Assembly: GCA_039619475.1 (NCBI GenBank) | Contig: CM077115.1 | Coordinates: 506,437,352-506,501,351 of the forward strand | DNA: 64,000 bases | DNA from: Icerya purchasi | Lineage: Eukaryota; Arthropoda; Insecta; Hemiptera; Monophlebidae | Direction: 5' to 3' | In this document: positions 45,625 to 57,514 of the stretch, in pieces | Layout: each line of letters opens with the position of its first letter | Position numbering within the stretch: the first letter of the stretch is position 1 | Notes under the pieces: model-generated | Database searches by the model: none | What the model was told of the DNA's origin: nothing | What the model saw: the letters and a program-made list of their open reading frames with translations, nothing else | Program-made: the position numbers and the translations under genes

Positions 45625-47330
45625 CATTAGTTTGTGCAGCGTATGAGAATACGAATAAAATTTTTCAGTTAAAAAAGATATTGTACTAATATTAAATCTC
45701 GTTCGAAGTACCGAACAATTTTAGTAAATTAAAAACCAGAAGTTTATTACGTTGATTTGAGGAATACGATTTACAATGTTTAAGATATCAAACTTTAAAA
45801 TGTAGACGTACCGAATATTCAATTTTCAGAATGTAACGCTTATACATTTTTTAAGACATTGCAAAAGCGGTTTTTACACAGTGGGAAATTTAAAATAACC
45901 TGGAAGTACGTGTAATTTAAAATTTTCAAAAGGAATATGTTTTTAGGTCCTTTTTTTCTTTTTTTTTGGTGATATTTACTTAGTTCACTCTATATTTTGT
46001 CAGTTTCTTATTTAAGAACACTACAAAAAGAGTAGCCTTCGTTTGACTATGTTCGCACCTAATTATAGGGAAAATAAAAATGATACGATATTAACTTGGC
46101 TGATTCATCTTTCAGTTATCGATCATTTTTTTTTTTTTATTTTTAAATTTCTTTCGATTCTCAGCAATGACAGAGTTGATTTAAAGTGGAATGTAAAAAA
46201 GACGAAAGTAACGCGCGAAGAGAGAAAAAGAGAATCTAATTCTGCGAAATAGAGAATGTACCGGCGAAATTTACCTTGGCCGGGAAATAAAATTATTCGA
46301 AAGGAAATCAAAATTGCGAAATTAACAGGCGCCAAAGATTATCTCCTAGGCAGCCGTTAGCAAGTTTTAATGGACAGTCTGTAATCGTAAGATACCAATT
46401 ACGTTAAAGTCAAAGGTGACGACGAACCGGAGCATATTATTACCGGTATTGACATGTGAGAGTCCTGGATAGTCAACAAAAAAAAAAGAAAAAGAAATCA
46501 GATAATCCAACGAGAACGAAAGGGAGAAAGAAGCATGCTCAGAATATCGTTTAAAGATCGCGCGAGGAACACCAAAGAAGCACGAGCGATTACCGTGAGA
46601 TGATGCATGTAGTGAAAAGAGTGGCGGAACGCGATAAGCATGTAATCGGAAATGATCCAAAGAAATGCAGCCATAAATTAGTGCGGCGACGACCATAAGC
46701 ATATCACAAAATGGAGGGGAAAATAGACGGGGCATCGCGATGAACAGCAATGAATAAAGAACAGTGGGGAAACATGAAGGAAGCCCAGAATTGGACGTAA
46801 AGCGGCTGATAAAGAAGAACGAGAGCGTTAACATTTTATTTTCGTAAGCGAATTACATTAATTAAAAATTAAAACTTTTACCGATAATATTAATATTATG
46901 TTGTTTTTTTTTTTTAATATTAACAGAATAACGTCGGTAGTGACGTAACACAACTAGTGTTTCTGTTTGTAACGGGGATTTTTCCACGTGTAAAATGAAA
47001 AAAATAAAAGTTCAGTACCAATAATACATCTTCCTACATCTCGGCAGGATTTTTAACCCATACAGTAGAATATCGTCACCGTTAAACAATTTTTGTTTAA
47101 CGTCATCTCCTGAGAAAAATATTTCGTGTAATGGTTGGAATAAAAATGAAATAGAGAAAAGAACAGAAAAACCGAAACGAAAAAAAAAATTTGAATTCTT
47201 TTTATGAATGGATTTTTGGCTTCGCTGTAATATCCATAGTATATTTCTTTTTTTCTTTTTTTTTGGTCCCAACAAATAGTTTATTTAACACTAACTACAC
47301 ATAATTAAAATTACTAATGATAGAAAAATA
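45625..47330. other. spacer, no gene recognised
   Basis: Contains an uninterrupted 155-codon minus frame (46367-46834) with no recognised domain and a non-standard composition. Several A and T runs. No gene is supported. Confidence 0.45.
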
Positions 47331-47664
47331 AGGAATGGAAAACAGGGAGGGAAAATTTCATTCCAAAATGTGGCCGCAACTACAGAGCAGTGCCCACAAT
47401 GCCCGCGATGAAATTAACCAAAAAAGGAAAAAAAGAATAAAGGATTATAATAAGTTATCATTATTCTGCAATATGGCCCCAATTGCAAAGCACCCGCAAT
47501 GCTCGATGAAACTCAATAAGGCCGTCGCGATAGCTTATTGGCGTGAACTCTTGATTGCTGAGATAGTGGTCAAGAGTTCGATGACGGCCAAAAAGGAAAT
47601 AGTCTAATTTAAAAATGAGAAATAAACAGATTTGATAAGAAATAGAATGGTTTAATTAATAATG

Positions 47665-47713
47665 AGTAATTAGTGGCCAAATGGCATTCACAGCCAGGCC
47701 AAAAGAAAAAAAA
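47665..47713 (+). repeat. possible LINE 3' tail
   Basis: GTAATTAGTGGCCAAATGGC, ATTCACAGCCAGGCC and an A-rich run. The GGCCAAATGGC block and its spacing to the A run are similar to 17340-17397. The upstream 47335-47660 stretch, with two loosely similar blocks (near 47371 and 47471), may be its body. Confidence 0.35.
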
Positions 47714-47715
47714 CC

Positions 47716-48228
47716 CTCAACAAAAGTGTATTTCTTTTAGCTACCTTTTTGTTCGGCTGTGTTAGATAAAAAAGTACTAAAGATGATTTCTTTTTTTCCC
47801 GCGCAAACCATTATATAAAAAGTTTACTTTCATGGAAAATTTTTTTTGCTGAAATGGTTTACGGTTTTTAGATAGAGCTAAAGAAATGGTAGCCAGCTAT
47901 TGTGCGTACTTGTATACCTTTGTGGAAGTATCCGGTTTTCAAAACTGGTCGGAAATTCTCTTCCTGCGGAATAGACGGATTTTAAATATAAAAAAAAAAA
48001 AAGAATCCAGAATTTCTAGAAATAATATATTAGTTTTTCGATCAAACAATGTTGTTAGCCATTTTTGTATTCTTCCTTTCCTCCTGGTACGTTTAGACGA
48101 TTAGTTCATTTTCAATTTGTATATATGTTTATTCTCGATTGGTGGTCCCTCCGTTTGTTTATTTTTCGTTCATTTCGAATTCTCGTCGAATGCGATTGTA
48201 CATATAGCGTTTTATTTCCGATTTTGCC
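47716..48228. other. AT-rich spacer
   Basis: T and A runs only. No recognisable feature. Confidence 0.5.
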
Positions 48229-48230
48229 AA

Positions 48231-48350
48231 TTCGTCGTTTATGTATTCGTCGTTTATGTATTCGTCGTTTACGTATTCGTCGTTTACGTATTCGTCGTTT
48301 ACGTATTCGTCGTTTATGTATTCGATGTTTATGTATTCGTCGTTATTTAG
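48231..48350. repeat. 15-bp minisatellite, about 8 units
   Basis: Unit TTCGTCGTTTAYGTA repeated at 48231-48350. Because 15 is a multiple of three, several frames stay open and would translate as five-residue repeats (for example VNDEY on the minus strand). The three central units carry C and the flanking ones T at position 12, consistent with amplification of a variant from the middle. Confidence 0.95.
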
Positions 48351-48353
48351 CTG

Positions 48354-49840
48354 TAAAATGGGAATTTCGCTAATCCCAGTCGCAACTGAAGCCGACAACT
48401 GTGTTTGGTTTTAGTAGACTCTCTTACATAACGGAGATAAAAAAAAAAAAAAACAGAACTTCTATTTTTGATTCGCATTTTGAAAAATACACCTGTACTG
48501 CAGACCGTAATTTAGTACAAAATCTTTGTCTGTTAAGACCAAACACAGAATTCAAACGTCCGTTTCCTTTATATGAGCATTTCTCGCTACATTAACAATT
48601 TTCTAATTTTCCTTATTCGATAAAAATTAATTCAATTAAAATCAACATTGCGCTATTGGGCAAGATAATAGGTAATCATCGAAAGCGCAAATGAAAGGCT
48701 AATTATTAAACTGAAATTCGTTAAACTGCCGACAATCACAATCTGTTTTTGAAGACTACGTTCAATCACTCGTTCAAAATGTTTGCAAGTTCGTTCTAAA
48801 GTAAGACACAATGTTCGGATAACCCCCACTTTGGTATGCTCTAGTGCGGTCTGAGAGACATGTTTTACCACCCTGGTTTTTCTTTCTACCCTGTTTTTAA
48901 ACGTTTCCTCCCGATGAAAATTGAAACGGAATGAACAATTTCTAAACCGATCCAGACAAAATAGTAGTTTCGTTAATAAAAATATTAGAAAAAAAAAAAA
49001 GGTAGTACTACGGGGAATTTTTAAAAACTGGTAAAAAAACCTTATTCAAAAAAGAAAAAAAAAAAGGCATATCGGTCGAATATTTTTTTGTTTTTATACC
49101 GCGATTTTGCGGACGATATATACTTTTTTTTGTTTTGTTTTTGTCTAAACAAGTTCCATAAATCAGACATGTTGGGCGAGTGTGAAAAATCGAAATCTCT
49201 GAAGATGAATCTTTCGCTGTTCCGCAAATGGTGTAGAGGTAAGCTTGTAAGCTTCGACGACAGTGTTAGGACAAGTTATTGGAAACTGGAAAGTCACAGA
49301 TCGATTTTCTAATCGACTTTCGCGCGATTTTACTACTCGGGGCGACAGTCTTCCCTCTTGTCTGACCGTATAATCGTGGGGAAGTTCTGTTTCAGCATCG
49401 TACTTTTGCTTCCGTAGACTAAACTGTCTGTATTCGAGCACCACGACAGCAACGGAGATGTATATGTGTACATACCGGTATTGTATGTAGTTTCTGGCAG
49501 ACGAGTTCTTATCGAGCGACGTGTTACGTAAACGCTTCGTTTACGGTTCAGCAGGCACGAAGGCGAGGGCGATCCGGAATAAAAAGTTAATAGAGGGATG
49601 TTTATTTTTACGCGCGAGCGTGCGTTGTTTCGGTCCGGATTAAAAATCGACGAATGAAGATGAAAAAAGCGAAACAGAATAAACGGGAGAGAGAGGAGAA
49701 AGAAGAAGGATAAAATTCCGTAACTAATGCGAACTTCCTGCAAGATGCCACGGAATGCGTTGGCTCGGAGATGATGAGAGTTCAGGGAGACGAGCAGATT
49801 GAGTGAAGCCGGCACCACGCCCACACGTTTCCAGTGAATT
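48354..49840. other. spacer, no gene recognised
   Basis: Short open frames on both strands around 49040-49820, none with a domain. Long A runs at 48440-48453 and 48989-49000. Confidence 0.45.
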
Positions 49841-49847
49841 GGGCCGG

Positions 49848-49873
49848 GTTTTTTTTTTTTTTTTTTTTTTATT
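49848..49873. repeat. poly(T) tract
   Basis: Over 20 T residues. On the minus strand it is preceded by GCCGCCAGAGTGGCCGAAAA, so it may be the poly(A) of a tiny truncated retroelement. Confidence 0.6.
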
Positions 49874-49904
49874 TTTCGGCCACTCTGGCGGCATTTTAAT
49901 TTCC

Positions 49905-50170
49905 AACACGTGTGTGCGCAATTCGGAATATACGTAGCAGTGACTTCGCAGCGAACGTTCCGCAGCTCTAATAATACTAATGAGTTTCCTGCTGAGAGCC
50001 GGTCATCGTGCAGTCACAGAAGACCGCAGGAGCTTCGGGCTGGTCGTGACTTTGATGGAGTCTCCGCGGAGCCAAGAAGAAAGCGACTGCATGGCGCACC
50101 GAGCCGAACGCAGCCACTAATAATGAAGATACCCGCGAGATGCTGCAACACGAGAAGAGACGATGTAAGT
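49905..50170 (+). promoter_or_regulatory. candidate first exon with splice donor
   Basis: A GC- and CpG-rich island in AT-rich surroundings, with arthropod initiator-like CAGT motifs (for example CGTGCAGTCACAG near 50011) and ending at GAT|GTAAGT (GT at 50165). An ATG at 50123 opens a 14-codon frame that reaches the donor exactly in phase, preceded by a short upstream frame from the ATG at 50091 that ends at TAA. It is consistent with a 5' exon of a host gene whose other exons are outside the window, or with chance. Confidence 0.3.
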
Positions 50171-52254
50171 CAAAAACCAGGCACCGGTTAGTCGATCATC
50201 ATCTCCGATTTATATAAATAAAGCAGAACTCACGCGTACACACACACGCACGCGGTCGAAAGGACTTTTTCATTTTCGCCCCGATAAAAAATTACCTCTT
50301 TTGACCCGGCTCGTGTGAAATACATATGTACGTGCCGGAATAGCACGCTGCTTAGTTCGGACAGAATTTTCACTTGCGAGGAAATTTCTCCATCGCCGAA
50401 ATTGCAAAATCTTCATCAACCCCCAAGCGATGGTCCCACTTTTTTTCTTCAATATATTATTCGTTCGTGCTTTATGCGTCCCCTGGCATCATTACCGGCT
50501 AACCAACACTTGTACATCTAATTTGATTTTTAATCTTCTTCGATTCCAGTTTTGCTATTAGCCCCCCCCCCCCCGGGCGTTGGACAACAGTGCTGTTTCC
50601 GGCGAACAACTGATGCGTGTCCTTCTACTTGGCCGCGCGTGCCAATATACAGTCATTTTGTCAGTTTATTCGAAATCACCTTTTATTGTGTTTTCGAACA
50701 TATGTAATTCTATCAATCTCAAAATTCAAATTTTTCTTTACTACAATTAACACGTCATCTGCGAAACGTAGATTATGGGAGCACTTGCTTTTTTTTGGAT
50801 ATTTTCGCGATAGCTTGTAATCTTGTACCCGTTGTTTTTCCACAAAATATTCTTTATTCTTCTGCGGTATATTTAATTTCGAGCTTAATTTTTGAACGAT
50901 TTTTTGCTTTCAAACGAGCGAGTAATGATCACTATTCTGAATCGTTTTGACCTCTTTTTTAAATTGCCTGGGGACTGGTGTAAAATATTTTCGTCGTATT
51001 TAAGACAAACATGCTCCCCCGGTGCGGGATTTTCCGCCCACCCAGAAAGAATAAACGAAGCGGACCAATTTTTTTTTTCCCGGTCAGATACGTCCCTGCA
51101 AATTTAAATCGTTCGTATCAACCCCGGGCACTCTGCTTACACTTCTGGCTCTTAATCATCCGGTTCCTGGTACACTACCGCGTTTACCAGATTTTTTATT
51201 TTCTTTTTTTTTGTTTTTTGTATTTTTGACGCGTCGACTGCGGACATTAACCCGACGGCACGCAGGTGAAATTTTTGCAAGTTACAATGTGCGGAAGCGG
51301 GATTCGAAAAACCAGCAATTAAGCGAAACACAATTAACATTACTAACTAACTACAGCACACGGTAGACTTCTAAGCTCACGGCGGTTTCGCATATTTCTT
51401 CACGATTATGTTTGCATGTCCTTCCGCATTCACGTGAGGAGTAAACACATTGACTAACACCGACTAAAAGAAATTGCATTTCTTTTACTTTTGATCAAAA
51501 GCCATGAAAATCCTTTTTTTTTTCCGTGCGTCCCCAATTTCACTACTCGTTTTGCCTTTTTAATCCCGCGTCGTCTGTCGGTAGTCTATCATCGGGAGTG
51601 GTTTTGCGTTTGTGGTTCTTTTGGAATGTGATAATTTTATGTCGGTTATTAGCCCGTGTGCAATGTGTATTAAATGTAAGTGTTATTGTATTTAGTTCGA
51701 ATTCTCGTAATCTTTGTCATTGTCGTCTCTCTGTGCGTTACATTTATTGGACACACGGCAATTCGGAATTGCGATTTTGCATAGTCTGAGCGCGGAATTT
51801 AGGGAGCTTTATGTACGTTAAGGTGCCCCGTTTTTTTTTTTTTGTTTTCTCTATTGATAATCAATTCGGTTTTTATAATTTTGATAGCGCTTTACTTTTC
51901 ATATGTATACCGTTTTAGAAAAGTTTACCGGTTTTCATATTCCCCTTTCGAAACCCTAATTGTAATCTACGTTTCTCTTTATGCTTCGTTCTGCGTGAAT
52001 AATACATTATATTCTGTGAACATTGGTAAAAATTTCGGCGTCAATTCGGACATAGGTGCGCTTATTATTCTTACGAAGGAAAAATTGTACAAATCGTTCG
52101 CATTTCAAGCCGAAGAAATTTATGTGTACTTTTCATTGCCGGGAAATTAACGCATAATAATTCGAATATGCGGAATTTTGGAGTTAATTAATATCGAAGT
52201 AATGAAATTTAACGAGCAAAACGAAGTTGTTCTCGTTGAGAATACCGCGTTATA
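50171..52254. other. spacer, no gene recognised
   Basis: Would be intron if the preceding exon candidate is real. Contains a C14 run near 50563-50576 and several T runs. The open frames 51526-51789 and 51842-52150 have no recognised domain. Confidence 0.45.
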
Positions 52255-52281
52255 CTATATATATATATATATACATATATA

Positions 52282-53170
52282 CAACAGACTCATGGTTATC
52301 CCGTTTATCCGGACTCCGTACTATCCGGATCGATTTTCAAAAAAAAAAACAAACCAAAGCGCTTATATAAAATCCACGGCTATACGCAGTACGTATATGA
52401 ATATTTGTTTGTATTCGCTGCAAATGAAGATGTTGGATGTGGCCATAATGTACTGTGACTCATAGTGATTGTAATGTGAGGACCATCAGGTTGTTTTAAA
52501 ATCAGTCGATATGCTTGATGTTATTACACTTGGGGTTATCTGAGGGATGGGAAGAGATTAGTTCTATAGCACTAGTGTGCGGTCGTGGAAAATATTATTA
52601 GATCGTAAAGTCAGTGATAAATGGGATGAAATTGACAAACAATGTGATTATTTGAACAGTTCAAAAGACAACGAGGAGCTTGTTTCTCTAATAGAAAATA
52701 TTCCAAGATGTGAAGCGGGTAGTAATACGGATGACGTTACAGAATGGATGGACAGCAACGAGATCGAAAAAACGGCAGACGAGGATATTGTAGCCATGGT
52801 CCTCAACGAGGATCCGGATAAAGAAAATATGGATAACGAGTCCCTTCAAAGTGTTATACTACACGATGAAGGACTGAAGGCGATCGAAGTAGTCCTGGAG
52901 TAACAGGAAGAAGCGTCTTCGGCTGATATCACTTGTTTACGCAAGTGGCGAGATATATCGGCAAGGAAGAGCATGCGAAAGACACCTTAATCACAGACTT
53001 CTTTAAAAACTAGTTAATGTACCACCATAAGTTAATTTTCATGTTTACTTTTTTATAAGTTAATTTTCATTTAATTTGCAGTATTTAATCTTGAACTCCG
53101 GCGTATCCGGGTTTTTTGTTATCCGGACCGGCTGGCCGCCCAATTAATCCGGATAACCGCGAGTCCGCTG
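52282..53170 (+). mobile_element. pogo/Tigger DNA transposon, internally deleted
   Basis: An 889-bp element flanked by TA dinucleotides (52280-52281 and 53171-53172). The left end is CAACAGACTCATGGTTATCC and the right end, read inverted, is CAGCGGACTCGCGGTTATCC. Additional subterminal ATCCGG blocks occur on both sides. TA target sites, TIRs of the type CAG..GACTC..GTTATCC and a CENP-B/jerky-like transposase C terminus inside identify the pogo/Tigger group of Tc1/mariner. Full-length relatives are usually over 2 kb, so most of the transposase is missing. Confidence 0.9.
52575..53010 (+). pseudogene. Tigger-like transposase C-terminal remnant
   Basis: An open frame from about 52575 reads RSWKILLD...KWDEIDKQCDYLN, passes an acidic stretch and reaches DEGLKAIEVVLE, then a TAA stop at 52901. 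Beyond the stop the same frame continues QEEASSADITCLRKWRDIS and ARKSMRKT, the conserved C-terminal tail of Tigger transposases. After a frameshift near 52987 it reads LITDFFKN and stops. The helix-turn-helix, CENP-B domain and DDE triad are not present. Not functional. Confidence 0.85.
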
Positions 53171-53172
53171 TA

Positions 53173-53855
53173 TATACATCACGGATAAATTTGTTATTTC
53201 GTAATATATTTTATTTTTATTTTTACTTTTTGGTCACAATGAAGTATAAAAAAAATAATAATTTATGCTGCAAAAGGAAGAATTACGAATGTGATAAATG
53301 TATAAAAATCCTTCGACCTGTTTATTCATTGTAATATGGCGATTTCAAAAGGAGAATTATAGACCTGTGCAAATTGCTTTTCGGTACTTTTTGTTTTTTC
53401 CGAATAAATAAACAGCGCAGTTCTCGGATTTTCCTACACACTGCTGACTCAAAGTGTGAAGATTCTAAATGCTTCATGTTTCATTTCCGTTCCGTGAAAA
53501 AGTAAGCCTTTAAAATTACATTTTCATTTAAACAGATTTTCCAAGCAAGTGCGATGGGGTAATATTTCGGAAGTACATAGCGGAAGGAAAATGTGTCTAA
53601 CCAAGAATGATTTATACGACGAAACTGGAATGAACATTTGTTTAAAGACCGTAAAATTCAAAGGGAAAACATATTTTTTAGGGAGGAGGGAAAAATTCTT
53701 TTAATAATAACGATCATATTTTTTGTGCGGTTGGATTAAAGTCCGGCGATCTTTGTACAAAGTTCCCTATCACCGTTAGTTCTCGAAATATTATTCGATG
53801 GAATTACACATTAAACTATTTTATATGCCCATATATTTGATTTAAACGGTGACCT
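53173..53855. other. AT-rich spacer
   Basis: No gene. The open frame 53116-53334 begins inside the transposon terminal repeat and is incidental. Confidence 0.5.
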
Positions 53856-53967
53856 CCCATTTCGCCTAATTCCCATTTCGCCTAATTCCCAATTCGCCTA
53901 ATTCCCATTTCGCCTAATTCCCATTTCGCCTAATTCCCAATTCGCCTAATTCCCATTTCGCCTAAAT
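53856..53967. repeat. 16-bp minisatellite with higher-order pattern
   Basis: Seven head-to-tail units CCCATTTCGCCTAATT. The sixth base is T, T, A, T, T, A, T in order, so units group in threes (48-bp higher-order repeat). Otherwise nearly identical, implying recent expansion. Confidence 0.95.
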
Positions 53968-54107
53968 TTAAGGTTTCGGTTACTCAGGTAATAAAAAAGA
54001 AATCAGACAAACATACGAATGATTTCGTGTTGGCAACAGCGCGTCATCATTGTCGAATTTTAAACAGACTAAACGCATCATTTTTTTTTTGCTGTTTGAT
54101 TCCGCTG

Positions 54108-57100
54108 TTTTTTTTTTTTTTTTTTTGTCCCCAATTCGTAATACGATGGGGTAAATATATTTAGAAAATTTATATAAATAACAGGTCTGTCTTGAGCCCT
54201 TCCATTTAAGTTTATGGAACCCTGACAGACTGTTTTACAATGTTAATAATATTAGTATACTTAAATTTAATATTAATACAGGTGTACATGTACTTTACGG
54301 TGATTTATTTCGGCTATCGTAAAACTATTGAATATTGTAAATAGCTTAGTTACTAACTGATCAGGGCTAATATTGCTAAAATCTGTATTACTGTGGTTAC
54401 AGCCGGAAAAGATATGCTTAATATTATCGGGAAAGTTACACGTTACACAGTTATTTGAGTGTGCAATTTTATGTTTATGTAAATAATCTTTAAATAGACC
54501 GTGTCCAGTAAGAAATTGTACATTAAAAAAATTTGGCGTAAACACTTTATTATGTAGTCTATCATCTATGGTTGGAAAAAAATTTTTAGCTATACCGTTA
54601 TTATATTGGTCCCACTGCGCCTGAAATTTATTATTATAATATTTATCTAATATATAAGTGTTTAAACTGTTTAAGCGTTAACGAGGTTTGTTCGTGTATG
54701 AAGTAAGGTTGACGATACTGTACGTTATGAAATTCATGATTTAAATTTATATTATTTTTTATTAAAAATATGTTAATATGTTTCTGTATTTCGTAAGTTA
54801 ATGGTTTAATACCTGCAATGACAGCGCTTGCCATGTAGCTGGTAGTTCTATAAGCTTTAATCATTTTTATTGCAATAGTTCTCTGAAAACTATTTAATAT
54901 ATTTTGAAATCGTTTAACTTTTAAAATGTCTATATATATATTACACTACCATAAAGTATGTTAGGCAATATTACGCTTTTATATAAGGTTAGTCCCTTCT
55001 TGTAATTTAATCGGTTATTATTATTATATAATTTGTTAAATATAATTAAAAATGTATTTATTTTTTTAGTGATATAGTGAAAATGATTATAAAATTTTAA
55101 GTTATTGTCTATTATTATGCCTAAGTATTTGGTTTGACTAACCATGCTAATATTTAATCCGTATTGGAGCAAATTTAATCTTTTATCCTTTAAGTTTTTG
55201 TTAAACAACATGTAAGTTGACTTAGATTCGTTAACATTTAAATTGTATTGTTCTAACCATTTCGCGATTTCTGTATAAACCTGGTAAACTTTATTTTCCA
55301 ATATATTTTCATTCTTATCGGCTATTAATATTGCAATATCATCTACGAAAGTGAAAATGTTTACATTAGTGGGTAATCTAATGTTATACATTTGAGAGAA
55401 AACTATGTTCCACAAGTACGGTCCTAAAACAGATCCTTGCGGTACTCCCATAACGGTTTCTTGTTTTTTTGAATAATTACCGATTTGTAATACAGTGTAG
55501 CGGTTTTCGAAATATCGATTTACAATGTTCAACATGCCATTATGTAATCCTAGTTCCTTAATAATGCAAGTAATCTATTTAAATCTAAACTGTCGAAAGC
55601 CTTTGTTATATCAAGAGTAAGTAAGCATGTACGGTAATTTTTATTTTTGTATATTCTTATTGTTTGTAAAATATTGTGAGTAGCCAATTCAGACGATCTA
55701 CCTGGTAATGCGCCATACTGGTTATCATTTATTATTCCGTTATTTTCTACAAATTCTTTTAATTTATGAAGAATACATTTTTCATAAATTTTACTGAAAT
55801 TAGATAACAAAGATATAGCTCTATATGAAGTAGACGAGTTTGGATTTTTATTAATTTTAGGTATTATAACTGTTTTACTTAATTTCCATTCTTGAGGATA
55901 ATAACTATATTTAAATAGTACGTTAATAACTTTCGGTATTACATCTGGTAACAAATTATGAAATCTTTTAATAAATCCATTTGATATTCCATCAAGTCCT
56001 GCTGACACTTTATTTTTAAGTTGTTTAATAATTACGTTAACTTCTTCTTTAGTAATCGATATGGTTACGTTAGGTTCATGTACTTCTGCTTTAAATGGTT
56101 TTACGTTAAGGTATAACTTTGACATCAATAAGTCGACTTTATCCTTTTCTGTACATGCATAATTATCTAAAGTTGGTATATTAATACTTTTTTTTTTATT
56201 AGTTAATATTCTGTATTTTAATCCAAAGACATTTTTGTCTTCCAGTAATTTTTTCCAGGCTTTCAACTTAGCGTTTTTAATCATAAACTTATATTCCTTA
56301 AAATTTACTTTATAATTATTGTAATGGTTATGTTTTACATGTATGTTTTTTACAGTTTCGATACTTTTTGTATAAATTATTTACCAGTAATTTCTTTATT
56401 TGTAATTCAGTATTCCACCAATAGACAGTTGACCGGATGGTGGAATATGAACTATTTAGAACTGTGTTGACATAGTCTTGAAAACTATTCAACCAACTTT
56501 TAATTTGTTGTATATCATTGCAGATAACATGTACATCAATCATATAACTGTATTTTCTTAAGTTAACTGCTAACTTATTGTAGTTAATAACTTTAATAAC
56601 ACTTTCTTCTGTCTTGCTCGCCGCCGAAATTACGTTAAAAGTAATATAAAAATGATCACTGGCATTTAATTCGTCACTAACTTCCCAATTTTGAACTCGA
56701 TTTATTAAATTTCTAGTTACCAAAGTTAAGTCTATTACACTTTTTTGCTTGCTTCTCTTAAAAGTATATTTGTTTTTGATATTTAAAATATGTAAGTCAT
56801 GTAATTCTATTATATTTAATAATTTCTTTCCTCTCGTATTATTCACTGTATCCCATATAAATTTCGTTAATTTATTATTCTTTAAATACATATCGATAAA
56901 CTGAAAATATTGAGTAGATACGCCATTTGGCGGTATGTACGTTAAAATAAAAGTAATATCCTCAATTTCAACAATAATAATGTTAAAATTGTTATGTATA
57001 AATTTAGTTTTTAAAGGTATTCCTAAGCGATAGATTATATCATAAGCTTGTTGTGTGCTATGTTCTTAAAATTTGTGGGTACATAATTACTTTTACACTT

Positions 57101-57205
57101 ATCACAAATAAATATAATATCTATATTTTTAGTTATCACTTTTGTTAGTAAAATATCTCTAGCTAGGCTAGAGTGATTTTCATTGTACTGTAAGATCTTG
57201 ACCAT
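54108..57205 (-). mobile_element. R1-clade non-LTR retrotransposon, degenerate
   Basis: Minus-strand LINE of about 3.1 kb with poly(A) (T run 54108-54126). ORF2 is traceable from an ATG at 57205 to a stop at 54273, followed by a 3' UTR of about 145 bp. Order: APE endonuclease, RT, then a C-terminal domain with LTGHGLFKDYL and a C-x2-C-x7-H-x4-C knuckle, and no RNase H. This is the R1-clade arrangement. It is extremely AT-rich and is broken by at least five frame changes. No TSD was found. Confidence 0.85.
54273..57205 (-). pseudogene. R1-clade LINE ORF2 (endonuclease-RT-CCHC), frameshifted
   Basis: From the ATG at 57205: MVKILQYNENHSSLARDIL and DIIFIC form the endonuclease start; after a shift near 57050 come TYIPPNGVS, then SVIDLTLVTRNL and NASDHFYI. 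RT, after a shift near 56330: VSAGLDGISNGFIK, TLDITKAFDSLD (motif A). After a one-base loss near 55550: MGVPQGSVLGPYLWN (motif B), FTFVDDIAILI (motif C, FVDD rather than FADD) and TKYLGIIID. After a shift near 54925: SFQRTIAIKMIKAYRTTS (R1-type thumb). After a shift near 54655: AQWDQYNNG, LTGHGLFKDYL and the knuckle CVTCNFPDNIKHIFSGC. Relatively few stops for its frameshift number suggest moderate age. Confidence 0.85.
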
Positions 57206-57315
57206 TGCTTATAATATGAGGTCTAATTAGGGAATACATTTATTATAAAAATATATGGAAATACTGGTATTATTAATAATATATATTTCTTAATTTCGTA
57301 TATAGAAATTTATTC

Positions 57316-57510
57316 TTCAGTTTCAGAATCACTGTCATGTGACTCGGCAGTTGATTTATTGAGGTTTTTTAGTAGTCTTTTAAATCGACCGCTGTTAATC
57401 TTTTCTTTTCGAAAAACAACAAAAACGTTTATATGAAAATCAGAAGTGAAAAAATACCGCCAAACACGTATTAAATGTAAATGTACGCGAAACGACGACT
57501 CCGGTTAATA
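57316..57510 (-). pseudogene. possible ORF1 tail of the R1-clade element
   Basis: Upstream of ORF2 on the same strand a frame reads VFVVFRKEKINSGRFKRLL and ends in an acidic serine-rich tail SHDSDSETEE before a TAA (about 57316). Position and strand fit the end of an ORF1, but no zinc knuckles are visible and a stop near 57510 limits it. It could equally be unrelated sequence. Confidence 0.3.
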
Positions 57511-57514
57511 TTTG

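Noticed and set aside
46367..46834. Uninterrupted 155-codon minus-strand frame
   Set aside because: No recognisable domain, hydrophobic/serine-rich low-complexity composition and no promoter or splice context. It is probably a chance frame.
53856..53967. Regular repeat considered as a CRISPR array
   Set aside because: Units are directly tandem with no spacers, and the context is eukaryotic.
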